Shown: in pieces, positions 10,775-22,500 of the stretch | Layout of the letters: the number at the start of each line of letters is the position of its first letter | Position numbering within the stretch: the first letter of the stretch is position 1 | Source: Lasiodiplodia sp. COLG20 | Taxonomy: Eukaryota > Ascomycota > Dothideomycetes > Botryosphaeriales > Botryosphaeriaceae | Assembly (NCBI GenBank): GCA_009801085.1 | Contig: VNWV01000002.1 | Coordinates: 3,038,001 to 3,102,000 of the forward strand | DNA: 64,000 bases | Reading direction: 5' to 3' | Notes under the pieces: model-generated | The model's database searches: none | Told to the model about the DNA's origin: nothing | Seen by the model: the letters and a program-made list of their open reading frames with translations, nothing else | Made by a program: the position numbers and the translations under genes

Positions 10775-12874
10775 TTACAGCTTCGCCTTGGGTGCCTCCA
10801 GAGAAGGAAGCATCAGGTCCCTAATGTCGCCGGCGGCCTCGTTGAGATAGAAGGACATACGCTCCGAGCCCAAGTTCTTCGAAACGACGTTGAACTGAAT
10901 ACTGTTCTCGTTGATCATGTAGGCGATTCCCCAGCCATCGTCAACAACCTGGCTCCAGCCGTAGCCGTTGAAGTATTCGGAGCTGAGCTGGGAGCTGGAG
11001 ATGAACCAGTGCGACGAGTAGGCAAAAGTCGGATCGTTGTAGATGGACGGCACATCCTCACCAGACTGCAAGCACTTCTTCAGGCCGAACAGGTGACGGT
11101 CAACACCTCGGCCATCGCTGGCATCGGTGATGTACTTGACATGTGCATCGAGCGCGGCACGGAAGAGCTCACGGCACTTCTCAGGCGAGACTGAGTGATC
11201 AGCCATGGCCGAGCAGAAAGCCACGCTTTCGTCCGATACGGTGCGGCAGGTTTCCGTACGGCCGAGCTGGAAGCGACGCGTAGCGGCGGATTCGTAGGTT
11301 GGCCGGTTCTTGCCATAGAATTTGTGATAGGCTAGTTGGATGACCATCTGCACGTATGCATCCGGCGAGCACTTGAACTTCTTGATCAGGCCTTTGCCGT
11401 AACCCTGGTACGCCTGCACACGGAGCTCATGGGCGCCAATCTGGCCATCAAAGTGCTTCTGAGCATCGTTGATGTCCTCCTGCAGGCGAGTGTTGAGCTT
11501 GAAGTTGAGGGGAACGGGCTCCGGCAGGTTCGAGCGGACAGATGGGTCATCGAATGGCAATGCGTTCGTGGTGATGAGCATGTTGATGTGGTCGTTCAAG
11601 CGATGCGTGGGAGTGCCATCCATCATGCTGTGTTCACCCATGAAGCCGGAAGTGCCGTTGTCGTTGACGATGAATTGAAGCGGCTTGTCGAACCAACGGT
11701 TGGCACCATCGCCGTGCCAGTACTGATGCGCGCGCTCCTCGAGGGTTACAGGTGAAGCATCGTCGAGGCAGACGACGAAGGAGGCAGACTCAATGGCCTT
11801 GAGAACGCCCTCGTTGGAGGGATGGGCGGCAATGAGACGCTCGCGGACCTAACACTGTTAACTATGCTCCAGTCGACGTCTTGCTAGGTTCCAACGTACC
11901 TCGGTCCACACGTCCCTGTTCTGGCTCGTGTAGAGACCGACAGCGGGCGCTTTCTCGGCCTTCTGGTATATCCTCTTAAATGTCTGCTCCAGCTCTGCGG
12001 TGGTGAGTTGCCTGCCATCGACCTCGTGGTCGACCTTGAAGAACTGGTTCTTGCGGACGACGACAATGTGCTTATTCTGGGCGGCATCGTACTTCTGAGG
12101 GTAATCGGCGGGCTTTGCGGGAATGCGGCAGCAGTTGAACATGTACTCGTAGCTGGACATGGCGATGGGCAGCTTCTTCATGTACTCGGGCTCCAGCTCC
12201 TTGGTATCAACGAGTCTCTTGAACTCCAGCACGGCAGTCGTGATGGCGGCCGCGCGCTTTGAAGGATCCCGGCGCTTGCGGTCATCACGGTGCGAGTAGA
12301 AGTAGCTCACGTACGGCACGACGGGGTCCCGGTAGGCCAGATAGGCGGCGTCATTCCACCACTCGTATATCCAGTTCTTGACACTCTCGTCCTCGCGCCT
12401 GGCGACCAGGCGCTTCTGGAGAGTCTCGCCCACACCACCGGGCTGGACGAATTCCTCAACAGCCTTCTTCGTGCTCTCGTACTCGGTGGTGTTGAGCAAG
12501 GGGTGTACGGACTTGAGGTAGCGCTTCGCGGTCTCTTCGAGGGTGGGAACGGGCAAGCGGGGCAGAGACTCCTCGAAGCGGAGCATGCGGCCCTTGCTGA
12601 TGTCCTCCTTGTAGCCTGTGCGAGCCACGGCGTGAGCAAGAGGAGGGAAAGGAGCGCACAAAGGCGGGCGGACATACCAGCAGGCAAGGAGGATTGTTTC
12701 CGCGCGGGAGCCATGAGCGTGAACTGAGGCGCGGGGTTAGCGAGCTTGCGGTCGCACGGCAGCGGGGCAGCGGGGAGCGTGAGGAAGTACCTTGCTGAGA
12801 GATGGTGTCGCGGGCTTGATCTGCGTGCGGAGGAGGGATGCAGAGGCGCGAGACCGGCTCAGTGCATTAAACAT
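10775..12874 (-). CDS. Carnitine O-acetyltransferase, mitochondrial/peroxisomal (Cat2/AcuJ type)
   Basis: Minus-strand exons 12874-12791, 12723-12678, 12615-11900, 11848-10775 (639 aa). It moves acetyl groups between CoA and carnitine so that they can cross organelle membranes, as needed for growth on acetate and fatty acids. The catalytic His lies in M-G-E-H-S-M-M-D-G-T-P (His355). The C-terminus is A-K-L, a PTS1 peroxisomal signal. Exon 1 encodes 28 residues rich in Arg, Ser and Leu with no acidic residue, typical of a mitochondrial presequence, and stays in frame through a phase-0 intron. A second in-frame Met at 12714 (M-A-P-A-R-K-Q) would give a form without it. All introns are GT-AG (48-67 nt range). 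This arrangement fits known fungal dual targeting from one gene. Confidence 0.92.
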
Positions 12875-13372
12875 GAGGACTTGGGCTGAGGGGATAGCGT
12901 GCGGATAGTAAGGTAAGAGGCACTAGGTGCGAATATTTACCTCTGAGCGTCTTCCTCCTCGGTCGGCGGGAACTGGCAAAGCTGGCAGTTCGGGATCGAC
13001 GAGGAGCTGTTGCGCCGGCCTGGGGCTGGAGCCGAGGTCCAGGACGGCCCGCCTGATTGGCCGAGGCTGGCACGCGCACACGGCGGCCCAGCCTGCTGCG
13101 TGGCCAGCAATGCTTCACTGGCCGTTGCCGTGCATGCAGACGCCACTCTGAGGCTCGGGGCAATGGCCACCAGCCTAAACCTGAGCCTTGGTGTTGCTAT
13201 CTACGAATGGCTTCCCCAGACCGGGGCCCCAGCATGTGAAGGGGTGACGCAACGCCGTAGGCCCGTGCGCCAGCTGATCTGATGGTAGAGAACACCAGAC
13301 TCCGCAAAAGAGAAGAAACCAACAACTACGGCCGTAAATCCAGATCACGCGTCCACAGTACCGTGGCTCATT
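12875..13372. other. Intergenic region upstream of the carnitine acetyltransferase gene
   Basis: It should contain the promoter of the acetyltransferase gene and the 3' end of the NmrA-like gene. The overlapping short ORFs on both strands have no family resemblance. Confidence 0.4.
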
Positions 13373-14308
13373 TCAGCCAGTTCTGAGCTTCTGCACGCTC
13401 TGCACCTGCGCCTGCACCCAGTCCGCGTGGGCCGTCGGCTTCCGTCCGATCAGCCATTCGAGAACGTTGGGGTTGCCCTTGAGCCCGTGATAGTTGTAGA
13501 ACAGGACCATCCGCTGGGCGGCGTCCCTCGTTCTCGGGTGAGCCTTGTCCGCGCCGCCAAAGAGCATGTCCAGGAGGGCGTTGGTGGCTTCTATCACCGG
13601 CCTCGTCTCGACCTTGATGTGTTTGCCGATTGCCTGGCTTACGTTCCCGATCACTTCATCGTACGGCAGCGTTCGAGTCGAGCTGAGCGGATACTGCGCC
13701 AAGTAGTGCCTGTCCCTCTCCTCAATCACGGTTGCCGCCGCCTCGGCCAAGTCTTGCAGCGCAATGAACGAGAAGGGCACGCTCGTGCTCCAGTTAGCTC
13801 GGTACAGCGGCTCCGGCTGCGACAGCAGCTGTGCCACGGGAAACGTGTCCATGAAGTGAGTGGGCTGAAGAATGGTGTAGTCCAGGCCTGACTCCATGAG
13901 ATACTCCTCGACGTAGCGCTTGCAGTCGTGGTTCATCATCTTGCGCAGTTGGGTGTTGAGCACCGACGAGTATACGAAGTGCTTGAACGTGCCATGTCGG
14001 GCCTCTTCGGCGGCCGCATCGACCATAAAATAGCCAATCTCCGTCTCGTGCGGATGGAAGGAGGGACCGATGTGGAAGACGGTGGTCACGCCGGCCATGA
14101 TGCGGCGGGCCTCGTCGATATTCTCTAGGCTGGCCCGAGTCACGCTGGCGTCAGGGTACTGCTGCTTCAGGCGTTGCTCCGATGACGGCGAGTTGACGAC
14201 CAGGCGCAGGCGCTTCCACGTGCCGTACAGCAGCGGAAGCAGGCGCGAAGCCTGCTTTCCAGAGGCGCAAGTGATCAAGAGAAGATCGTTCTCGTGGTCC
14301 ACGGGCAT
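13373..14308 (-). CDS. NmrA-like NAD(P)-binding protein
   Basis: A 311-residue single-exon protein starting at the Met of M-P-V-D-H-E-N-D-L-L-L-I-T-C-A-S-G-K-Q. The frame is open further upstream to 14452, but that 48-residue extension looks like untranslated leader. It has a Rossmann-type beta strand followed by a loop that departs from the usual G-x-x-G-x-x-G (here A-S-G-K-Q-A-S), then V-F-H-I-G-P-S and F-K-H-F-V-Y-S-S-V, which are typical of NmrA/HSCARG and atypical SDRs. Such proteins bind NAD(P) as sensors or act as reductases; which applies cannot be told. It is divergent from the malate dehydrogenase gene. Confidence 0.75.
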   Translation of the reverse strand: MPVDHENDLLLITCASGKQASRLLPLLYGTWKRLRLVVNSPSSEQRLKQQYPDASVTRASLENIDEARRIMAGVTTVFHIGPSFHPHETEIGYFMVDAAAEEARHGTFKHFVYSSVLNTQLRKMMNHDCKRYVEEYLMESGLDYTILQPTHFMDTFPVAQLLSQPEPLYRANWSTSVPFSFIALQDLAEAAATVIEERDRHYLAQYPLSSTRTLPYDEVIGNVSQAIGKHIKVETRPVIEATNALLDMLFGGADKAHPRTRDAAQRMVLFYNYHGLKGNPNVLEWLIGRKPTAHADWVQAQVQSVQKLRTG

Positions 14309-14764
14309 GGCGATGGAGGCGATGAGCAGTTTGACGGAACGGAGCGCGCAAGAAACGTTCTTTTTCAACCCGGGAGCCGGGATGAAGACGTCATGACAGC
14401 AGCGGCGTGAGACGCCGGGCACCCGCGTCAGCTCCAGATGCAGCTTTGGCAACTGGCCTCTGGCGGGAGCAGTCCCCGCAAATGCTTAGTTCGACGGCCT
14501 CGGGAGCGCCCGGGCAATTGCTTCAGTGCTCGCGGTGAAGCAGCTGGCGCCAGGGTCTGGCAGGCGGGAGTTTCCCTGGAGCAGACCGGGCACCTACAGT
14601 AGTTAGCGGCCGGGCGTCCGAGAATTGTGCGGCGCCAAGCTGGGCGCAAGCTTCCGTGCCGACACGCCAACAGAACTTCCTCACACCCGTCGTCTCCATC
14701 CATCCCACCCATTCTCTCTCTCCATCGCGCCCCCCGCCTCCACGTCCCACCCACATCCATCACC
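14309..14764. promoter_or_regulatory. Divergent promoter region, NmrA-like gene / malate dehydrogenase
   Basis: The 456 bp between the two start codons. The last 80 bp before the malate dehydrogenase ATG are pyrimidine-rich (CCATCC, CTCTCTCC runs), as is common upstream of highly expressed fungal genes, and the start context is CACCATG. No specific operator was identified. Confidence 0.4.
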
Positions 14765-16096
14765 ATGTTCGCTGCTCGTCAGGTCTTCGGCGCCGCCCAG
14801 CGGAGGGCTTTCTCCGTTTCCGCCAGGCAGGTACGCAAGCTCGAAGATGCTCCGCCGGCGCCCTCATCTGCGCCGGCCGCGTCCCACATCCATTGCTGAC
14901 GCCCTTTTTGCAGAACTCCAAGGTCACCGTCCTTGGCGCTGCCGGCGGCATTGGCCAGCCTCTGTCGCTGCTGCTCAAGCTCAACCCGCGCGTCTCTGAG
15001 CTTGCGCTGTACGACATCCGCGGCGGTCCCGGTACGTACCGCGTCCTCCGACGACATCTCGACGACCCGCCCTCCGCTAACGCGCCGCTGTAGGTGTTGC
15101 TGCCGACGTCAGCCACATCAACACCAAGAGCACCGTATGTCGCTGCCCGCCTCTGCTCTGCCATTGAGCCCGCCGCTCACCCACAATTCAGGTCAAGGGC
15201 TACGACCCTACTCCCTCTGGCCTCCGCGAGTGCCTCGAGGGTTCCGAGATTGTCCTCATCCCCGCTGGCGTTCCCCGCAAGCCTGGCATGACCCGTGATG
15301 GTATGAAAATTGTTCCCCCAGCAATCGCCGATCGCAGCCGCGCTGATCACTCACAGACCTCTTCAACACCAACGCCTCCATCGTCCGCGACCTTGCCAAG
15401 GCCACCGCTGACGCCGCCCCCAACGCCAACGTCCTGATCATCTCTAACCCGGTATGGTTTTTGTGATCTCTTTCAATTTGTTTATGATTGCTGACTCGGG
15501 GCTAGGTCAACTCCACCGTTCCCATCACCGCCGAGGTTTTCAAGTCCAAGGGCGTCTACAACCCCAAGCGCCTCTTCGGTGTGACCACTCTTGACGTTGT
15601 CCGTGCCTCGCGCTTCATCTCCCAGCTCAAGGGCTCCGACCCGGCCAACGAGAACATCACCGTCATTGGCGGCCACTCGGGTGCTACCATCGTCCCCCTG
15701 CTCTCCCAGGCTGGCCACAAGCTTGAGGGCCAGGAGCTCGACGAGTACGTCAGGCGTGTCCAGTTCGGTGGTGACGAGGTTGTCCAGGCCAAGGGCGGTG
15801 CTGGTTCCGCCACCCTCTCCATGGCCATGGCCGGTGCCCGCTTCGCCGAGTCCCTGCTCCGCGCTGCCCAGGGCGAGAAGGGCGTCATCGAGCCCACGTT
15901 CGTCGAGAGCCCGCTCTTCAAGGACCAGGGCTGCGATTTCTTCGCCTCCAACGTCGAGCTCGGCCCCAGCGGTGTCGAGAAGATTCTCCCCGTCGGTGAG
16001 ATTACCCCCTACGAGCAGAAGCTCATCGATGTCTGCGTCCAGGATCTGGCCAAGAACATCAAGAAGGGCGTCGACTTCGCCAAGCAGAACCCTTAA
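14765..16096 (+). CDS. Malate dehydrogenase, mitochondrial
   Basis: Exons 14765-14830, 14914-15031, 15094-15134, 15192-15300, 15357-15451, 15506-16096 (339 aa). It interconverts malate and oxaloacetate with NAD in the TCA cycle. Exon 1 is a 22-residue presequence with Arg residues (F-A-A-R-Q...A-F-S-V-S-A-R-Q) and no acid. The cofactor loop G-A-A-G-G-I-G-Q follows at once, then [13 protein letters not shown] (substrate Arg residues), [19 protein letters not shown] and catalytic G-G-H-S-G-A. Length matches the family. Five introns, all GT-AG, are unusually many for this window; the third exon is only 41 nt. Confidence 0.97.
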
Positions 16097-16746
16097 ATTC
16101 GCTTCTCATGACGGGAATGGTAAAAAAAAGCGTTGGCAATGGAGAGCATGAAGACTGGGCTGTGGTCTGGTGGGAACCGTGATTCGTTGGGGGCGGAAGC
16201 GTGCGCGTTTGGGGCAATTTATCTTCTTTTGCGCCCGTTTCATCTCTTCCGGCCATAAAGACCTCTTGCATGTAGATTCCCTTGTATCCGCGTATCCAAT
16301 GTTTGTCGATCTGTGTACGTGCGTGTTCAAGTCTCGCCTGTAGTGACAGGATCATGACTAATTAAAGCTTGTTTTACACATCTTGATGGTGGCGCTAGCG
16401 CATGCTGCACCATGTACCTGAGTGTGGGCTAGCGTGACGCTTGTTTTGACCATCAACCGCATGCAATGAGGCTGTAAGCTTCAAACACGTCCTTGCTAGA
16501 CGGATCGATTGGTATAATGGTCTTGTTAGTATGACGTAGAACGAGGAATCGTTGCTTGAGAAGGCTGATGTGCAGCTTTGCCCCGCATATAATCATGTTT
16601 GGGTTTCTATTTGATCCTCTTAGAGGGAGATAGATTTCATTACTCGACGTAGCTCGAAGGGATCTTCATCACAACGTATGAACCATTCACCCTACATTCA
16701 GTAGGCTCTATGCACCATACCATGTTTCCTGATCATTTTCTTCTCA
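16097..16746. other. Convergent 3' region, malate dehydrogenase / sedolisin
   Basis: About 650 bp of moderately AT-rich sequence between two gene ends. A TAATTAAAG motif near 16360 could serve polyadenylation. No RNA gene or ORF of interest was seen. Confidence 0.4.
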
Positions 16747-18736
16747 TCACAGACCCAGGCTCTTCAGAATGGCGGGGAAGTTGGGAGTGCCGAATCCGGT
16801 GACTGGATCCCAGCCCTCGGCAGCTACGAAGCCGTCAACACCACAGCCGGCCGCACTGCCGTTGGTAACATCATTGAAAGCCTTCCAGCCGCCCTGGTAG
16901 AGCCAAGGGTTCAAGAAGCCGAGCGGCTTTTTGCCAGCGGCGATGAGAGCGTCATTGACGAGCGAAATGATGGCAGACGCGAGAGGAGTCGATGCTGACG
17001 TGCCGTCGAGACGGATGTTGCTGCCCTCCCAAGCGACAACAAACTTCTGACCCTGGGCTGCAATGTCCGGGTACGCGCGACCCGAGGCGTTGTACAGGCC
17101 GGCATAAATACCATCAGCAAGGTACGCTGCCGAATAGTTCTGAACAGCCTCAGCTTGGTAGGAGGGCTGAGAAAAGTAGTTGCTGAATCCACCGCCAGAT
17201 GTGAAGACACTGCCAGAGCCGAGGACGTCGTAGGCCGCCCTCTCGGGCGAGAAGCCTGTAGTGGCGCCGACGGACGTCACATAAGGACAGCCGTCGGGGA
17301 ACGACGGGAGGAATGTGGTAGCATTGGTGCCGTTGTTGCTGATGCAAGCGCCCTCGTCGCCAACGCCCGCATCGCCCGAGGCGAAGAGGAGAGAGACACC
17401 GCGAGCGCCAAGCTGGGCGAACATGTTGCAGACGGTATAGGCATACGAAGGGGGGACCGTTTGCTCGTCATCTCCGTAGCTGGTGGAGATTACCTGAGGC
17501 ACGTCTGACTGGCCGAGGACGTGCTGCACCCAGTCGAGATACGGCTCGTTGGAGTTGGTCTCGGTGTTGGCATCAGGCTGGAAGGGAGGCGAGCCACCGG
17601 TGTTGTAAGCAATGAGAGGGGTAGGATAACCAATGCCCAGGATGGTCTCGGCGTCAAGGTTCCCCTCCATGTTCTTACCGGCGTCATTCTGTTCGGGCGT
17701 GTTGGGCGTCTGAGTGTTGTCGCCGTCGTTGATGACTTCGATGGTGAAGTTGTCGGCGGCAGAGACGGCATCCGGGCGGAACTGCTGCAGGAAGAGCTTG
17801 ACGTCGGTCCGCTTGCTGGTCTCGTCCAGATAGTTGGTAAGTCCGATTTTGTTCTTGCCAGGAACCTGTGGGACATAGTCCAAGGTGCCGTAGTAGGAAC
17901 GCAGGCAGTGCGGAGTCACGAAGGTCGTGTTGCAGATGGCAGACACGTCGGCGTCCAAAGGAGCCTGGCTGCTGACGAACTTCTGGCGAGCAAGCGGCTG
18001 CTTCACGTCCTCGACGATGGGCCTGACGTTGCTTCTACGGGGCGCGGAGCGGAAGAACGAGTTGGTGGGCTGGATGGTCTCGACGTGGTCGTGGAGATGA
18101 CGAGGGAGGGACCAGGCGGGAGTGCGGACAATATGACCGCCAGTCTCGTGCCGGTAAACCGAATACTCGGTGTCCAGAAGAGCCTCGGCCTGGTCAACAG
18201 GCAGTGAGATCTTGATCCAGTCCTTTGCAGGGCTGTATTCCAGGTGGCTTCTGGCGATGCCGTTGTCCTCGAGCCACTCGTGAACGAGGTCCAGGGTGTC
18301 GTCAGAGGGCGCGACAAGCTCGTTGACCTCATCCGCCGTCAGATGCTGGCCATAGCGCTCATGTCTGGGGTCCGAGACTTCGTTGTGTTAGAAGTTGCCA
18401 AAACGGGGGAGTCATAGGGCGTTCGCCCTGCTCGCCCGTCCCGCAAGAGATGATGCCATGCCACCTTATTAAGTGTAATCTCTCCTGCGGGACGAGCTAG
18501 CAAAGGGTAAACTCGTACGCAAACGCACCTTCGTAGAGGTGCCTCTCGAGCTCAGAGAAGCGGGACTGCCTCAAACCAATCTGGAGGTTGATGACATGCT
18601 CCGAGGGGGCACGTCCGATGCGCGACCAACTACGAGGGGCGTGGAAGTGTTCCTTGACCTGGTAGTCGGAGCGGGCACGCAAAGGCGAGGCGCTGGCAGC
18701 GGCAGCGAGCAGCACGAGGAGGTGGGAGCCAAGCAT
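16747..18736 (-). CDS. Secreted tripeptidyl-peptidase, sedolisin family (S53)
   Basis: Minus-strand exons 18736-18529 and 18377-16747 (612 aa). Residues 1-17 form a signal peptide (L-L-V-L-L-A-A-A-A-S-A-S). A pro-domain follows, with R-H-L-Y-E-V-S-D-P-R-H-E-R-Y-G-Q-H-L as in sedolisins. The catalytic domain keeps Glu307 and Asp311 (E-G-N-L-D), Asp405 (S-G-D-A-G) and the nucleophile Ser530 (D-G-T-S-A-S). The C-terminal W-D-P-V-T-G-F-G-T-P-N-F marks the calcium-binding end. It would release tripeptides from proteins at acidic pH outside the cell. The intron is 151 nt, three times longer than others in the window, and holds an inverted repeat (see 18430-18497). Confidence 0.94.
18430..18497. repeat. 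Inverted repeat inside the sedolisin intron
   Basis: The arms at 18430-18451 and 18478-18497 share CGTCCCGCA(A/G)GAGA-type sequence in opposite orientation and could pair over about 17-20 bp with a 26-nt loop. The repeat makes up almost half of the unusually long 151-nt intron. It could be a small transposon footprint or a structure that affects splicing. Confidence 0.6.
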
Positions 18737-19545
18737 TTTGGGCAGACGGTCGGACGGGCAATCACGACCAAGCTTGTGCCTTTATAAGGGCGAGCGTGGA
18801 GAAGCGGGCGCCGGAGGTCCATCTAAGCAATGGCAGCTCCACCGCTCATCTCCGCTAGCTGCGGCCTCTCGCCGGCCTCGCGAGCGGCACAGCTCGCCAG
18901 CCTGGACACCGTGATGGCCTTTGCTCCTTCGCGAGCCCCTCGTATCCGCTGACCCAACTGACACGGCCACCCGCGGCCTCATCCTGTTGGCCAACGGGCA
19001 CAACAAACCCTCGTTGGACGTCAACACTGCCCTGTGGAATTAGCCAAGCAACTGCAAGCAATGCCACGGCGTGCGTCTTGGCTTCGTCAGCTCCACCAAA
19101 ACGCGCGGCCAATCAACCTTCCTTTCCCTACCTAGGACGGCAAGATCTCGACCTGCCTTTCTTGTCGTAGTCCTCGATCTCCGTTGCCGCGGTCCACGCT
19201 GCTGGGTCTCTGTTATTGACCTGTCACGCCAGCCATCGGGCAAGAGCGGCGCCAGTAATGAACATGTCCGTCCTCGTTTCATTCAAAAATCCTGATGCAG
19301 GCGTGCGTGCCGAGTGCGCCATTTTGTGTGACCGCGCCATTTTGTGTGACCGCCAGAAAGCAAAAAGTGACCACCTCCCAAATCTGACCCCGCCGCCGAG
19401 CCACTTCTCGCACCATTATTCACGCAGAGAGACCGTGCAAAAGCCAGACCATTTCCATGGGCAGAGTTGCCCTGCACATGCGAGGGTTCGCTCCTCTATC
19501 CTCTATTCCTATTCTACAGCAAATCCAGCACGCTATGCATGCTCT
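18737..19545. other. Intergenic region with an 18-bp tandem duplication
   Basis: It carries the sedolisin promoter and the 3' end of the P5A-ATPase gene. An exact 18-bp direct repeat (GCGCCATTTTGTGTGACC) occupies 19316-19333 and 19334-19351. No gene was recognised. Confidence 0.5.
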
Positions 19546-22500
19546 CTACTGCTCCTTCTTCCTCTCCGCCTCCTCGGCCTCCAGCTTCTTCCTGGCCTCT
19601 TCCCTCTCAATCTGGTCCTTGCGGCGTACGGCAATGTCCTTGGGCTTGTAGTCGCTGAAGAAATACTTCAGCGTCTTCTCAATGACCCAGCATCCTACAT
19701 AGTCGATGAGCATGACCACCGTCATCGTCATCTTGAACTCGGTCGTGAAAGGGACAAGGCGCAGCTTCTCGTTGATTTCGGGAATGAACTCTGTCGCGCA
19801 CGAGAAGGCAACAAATGCCACGCCAACGAGGCCGTAGTACATGCCCTTGTTCTCGCGGATCGATTCCCGGAACGGCCGGCCCTGGTAGTTGATCGCGAAC
19901 GTCGAAATCTGCTGAATGAGTTGCAGCAGGTAGATGGCGCTGTTGAGGAGGGATGGCTCAAACTCGCCCTCCAGATCAACGTCGTCGCTCTTTCTGCAGT
20001 CGGGTTAGCATCTGAAACCAAGACACCGGTGCGAGTACACTTACGGCTCCGTGCGCTGCACGTATTGGGAGATGTAGATGAGGGTAACAATGTGGATGGC
20101 AAACTGGCCGAGGACAGAGCCGATGATGTAGATGTTGAAGATGTTGTGCTGCGGACGCTCCTTGGAAAGCGCCTCGACGGGCTTGGCCCGAGAGATGGAC
20201 AGGAAGCAGACGCTCATCATCATACCGCTAATCGTCACCTGTCCGTCGCCGAACTTGATGCCGTCCAGGTAGAGGACACTCAAACTGTATGCGCTGATGA
20301 GACAGTTCAAAGCCAGGATCTTGTACATCTGAATCGTAGCAACAAGGGTGCAGCGTCCCTGGCGAATGATGTTGGGAATAGCGATGACGTTAGCCAGCTT
20401 GCTGGTGAAGGGCGCGGCAACGGATGCGTCTCCGAGCTTAATCGTCGGCGGCTCGCTGTCATCCAGCTCGTTCTCCATCATTGACATCTGCAACTTATCC
20501 GCGAGGCTCTGTGCTTTCTCTTGGGCGAGACGCTGGTTTCTCTGCGCAGGCGTCTCGTTCGGCGGCGCCGCAACTGCACTCGACGTCGGCGCAGTAGCTC
20601 CGTTTGCCTTTGCAGCTTCTTCAGCAGCCATGATGCCTTTGCTGATCTTCCTGTCCTGCTCACGCTTCATCGCTTTCTCATAGTGCGGGTTCGACGGTCC
20701 AGGAGGATACAGGTGTGCAATCATGGGCGGCACTGGAGGAGCAGGCTGGTTGAAGCGCTGCATGAGAGACACCTGCTTTTCATACACCTCCTTCATCTTC
20801 GTGGTCCTGAAATGCTCCGCAATCTTGTCCAGGTCGTCCTTCGTACCGTTGAGAAGAGCCACACCGATGTGGGCCTGCTTCAGCGCACCCACGTCGTTCG
20901 TACCGTCACCACACATGAGAGTGGTGTAACCTGCGTCTTTCAGTCCAAGAAGGATTTCTTCCTTCTGCTTGGGGGAAACGCGTGCATAGACCCAGGTGTG
21001 GCGGAGGAGCTGATGCCATGCCTTCTGATCCTTGAACTTGGCGAGAGCGTATCCCGTGACGCAGACGTCCTTTGTGTCGAGAATCTCTCGGGAAAGCTCT
21101 TGAGTGGGGTCGACTGGAATGTTGACCTTGTCATCAATGCTTCTCCAAACAAGATTCTTGCCAGAGTCGTCGTTCTCGGGAGCATCCAAGATCCAGCAGT
21201 CCCTGTCAACAATCTCCACTTGGCGAGCCACATGGACAGCAGTGAGAGGGTTGTCACCGGTAATCATAACCACACGATGGCTGCTCTCATTGAGCATCTG
21301 AACCGCCTTCTTTGCGTCATCCTTGAGTGGGCACTGGAGGACTAGGAAACCAGCGAAGTGAAGCTCTGATTCAACCTCCTCGCGCTTCAGGTCGTTGATT
21401 CTCTTCTGGCTGATCTCGTCTTCGGTGGAAAGGCGTTTGTATGCCAAAGCGAGCACACGACCGCCATTTCTAGTGAAGTGCTTGTAGGTTTCCTCGTACT
21501 TGGGCGGGGTGGTGACCAGCATGTTACGAATAGTCTCCGGGGCTCCCTTTACGCCAACAAAGGTGTGCTTCGTCTTCTTTCCGGACTTTGGGTTCGTCGC
21601 CAAGACGGTAGCAACAGAGCTCTGTCTCTTGAGGGCCGAGGAAAACTGGAAACGGCGTTTGATCTGAACCAGCTCGGCGACGCTCGTACGGCCAATCTTG
21701 TTGGTGAGAGTATCCTGCCTACCAAGTACCCACCCAAGAGCTTGCAGAGTTGCCTTCTCCATGGGCTCGCCCACAATCTCTCCTTCGTCAAGTTTGACCA
21801 GAGCATGAGCCGTGGCGAGGACCAAGGTGGAATCAGGGCCGATCTGGTTGACTGGCACCAGCTGAGTCTGAGCACCATCGGCCTCAGCCTTCGCTTCTGG
21901 CTGCCCAAGTGTAAGGCCGGCAATGCCGTCGACGACAAGGTCTTCGCCGGTCAGAGTACCGGTCTTGTCAAAGCAGGCGACATCGACGCGGCCGGCGAAA
22001 GGAATGCGGAACGGTTCGGTGCAGAAGATGGCGTACTTGCTGAGGGCAGCAAGACTCGTGTTGACAGCCAAACTCAATTCCATAGGTAGCTCCGGCGGAA
22101 CCACGCTGGTGATGATAAGGACGCAATCTAACAGGAGCTTTGATCGCTTGCGATCTTTGGCCACGCCCTCCTGCCAGACGTACCAAGACGCGGCAATGGC
22201 GAAGATGAGCAGGAAAAGAATGAAAAGCAAGGCTTCGACGTTGTTGGCAGAAACGCGCTCCGTCGAGTAAATCATGGTCCGCACGAGGCTGCCCTGGCTC
22301 GTCTCGAATCCAGTCTTTACCACAACAGCAACAGCACCCTTGTCGGGTGGCGGAGGGATGCCAGAGGCAAGACGGGGAATGGCATCGGGGGCGTCTTCAC
22401 TAGGATTTCCGTGGCTGACTTGGAGGACCTTGGTGCCACCCCACAGCAGTGCGTTTTTGTCCAGACCTTCGGGCTCGAGGTGAGCGTCGCCCGGGCGCAA

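Noticed and set aside
13373..14452. Longer start for the NmrA-like protein (359 aa)
   Set aside because: The extra 48 residues do not resemble the family and the Rossmann strand begins right after the internal Met.
19216..20484. 422-codon plus-strand open frame
   Set aside because: It is antisense to the SPF1 gene. The minus strand has a full P5A-ATPase with all motifs; this frame shows no domain and is a by-product of GC-rich codon usage.
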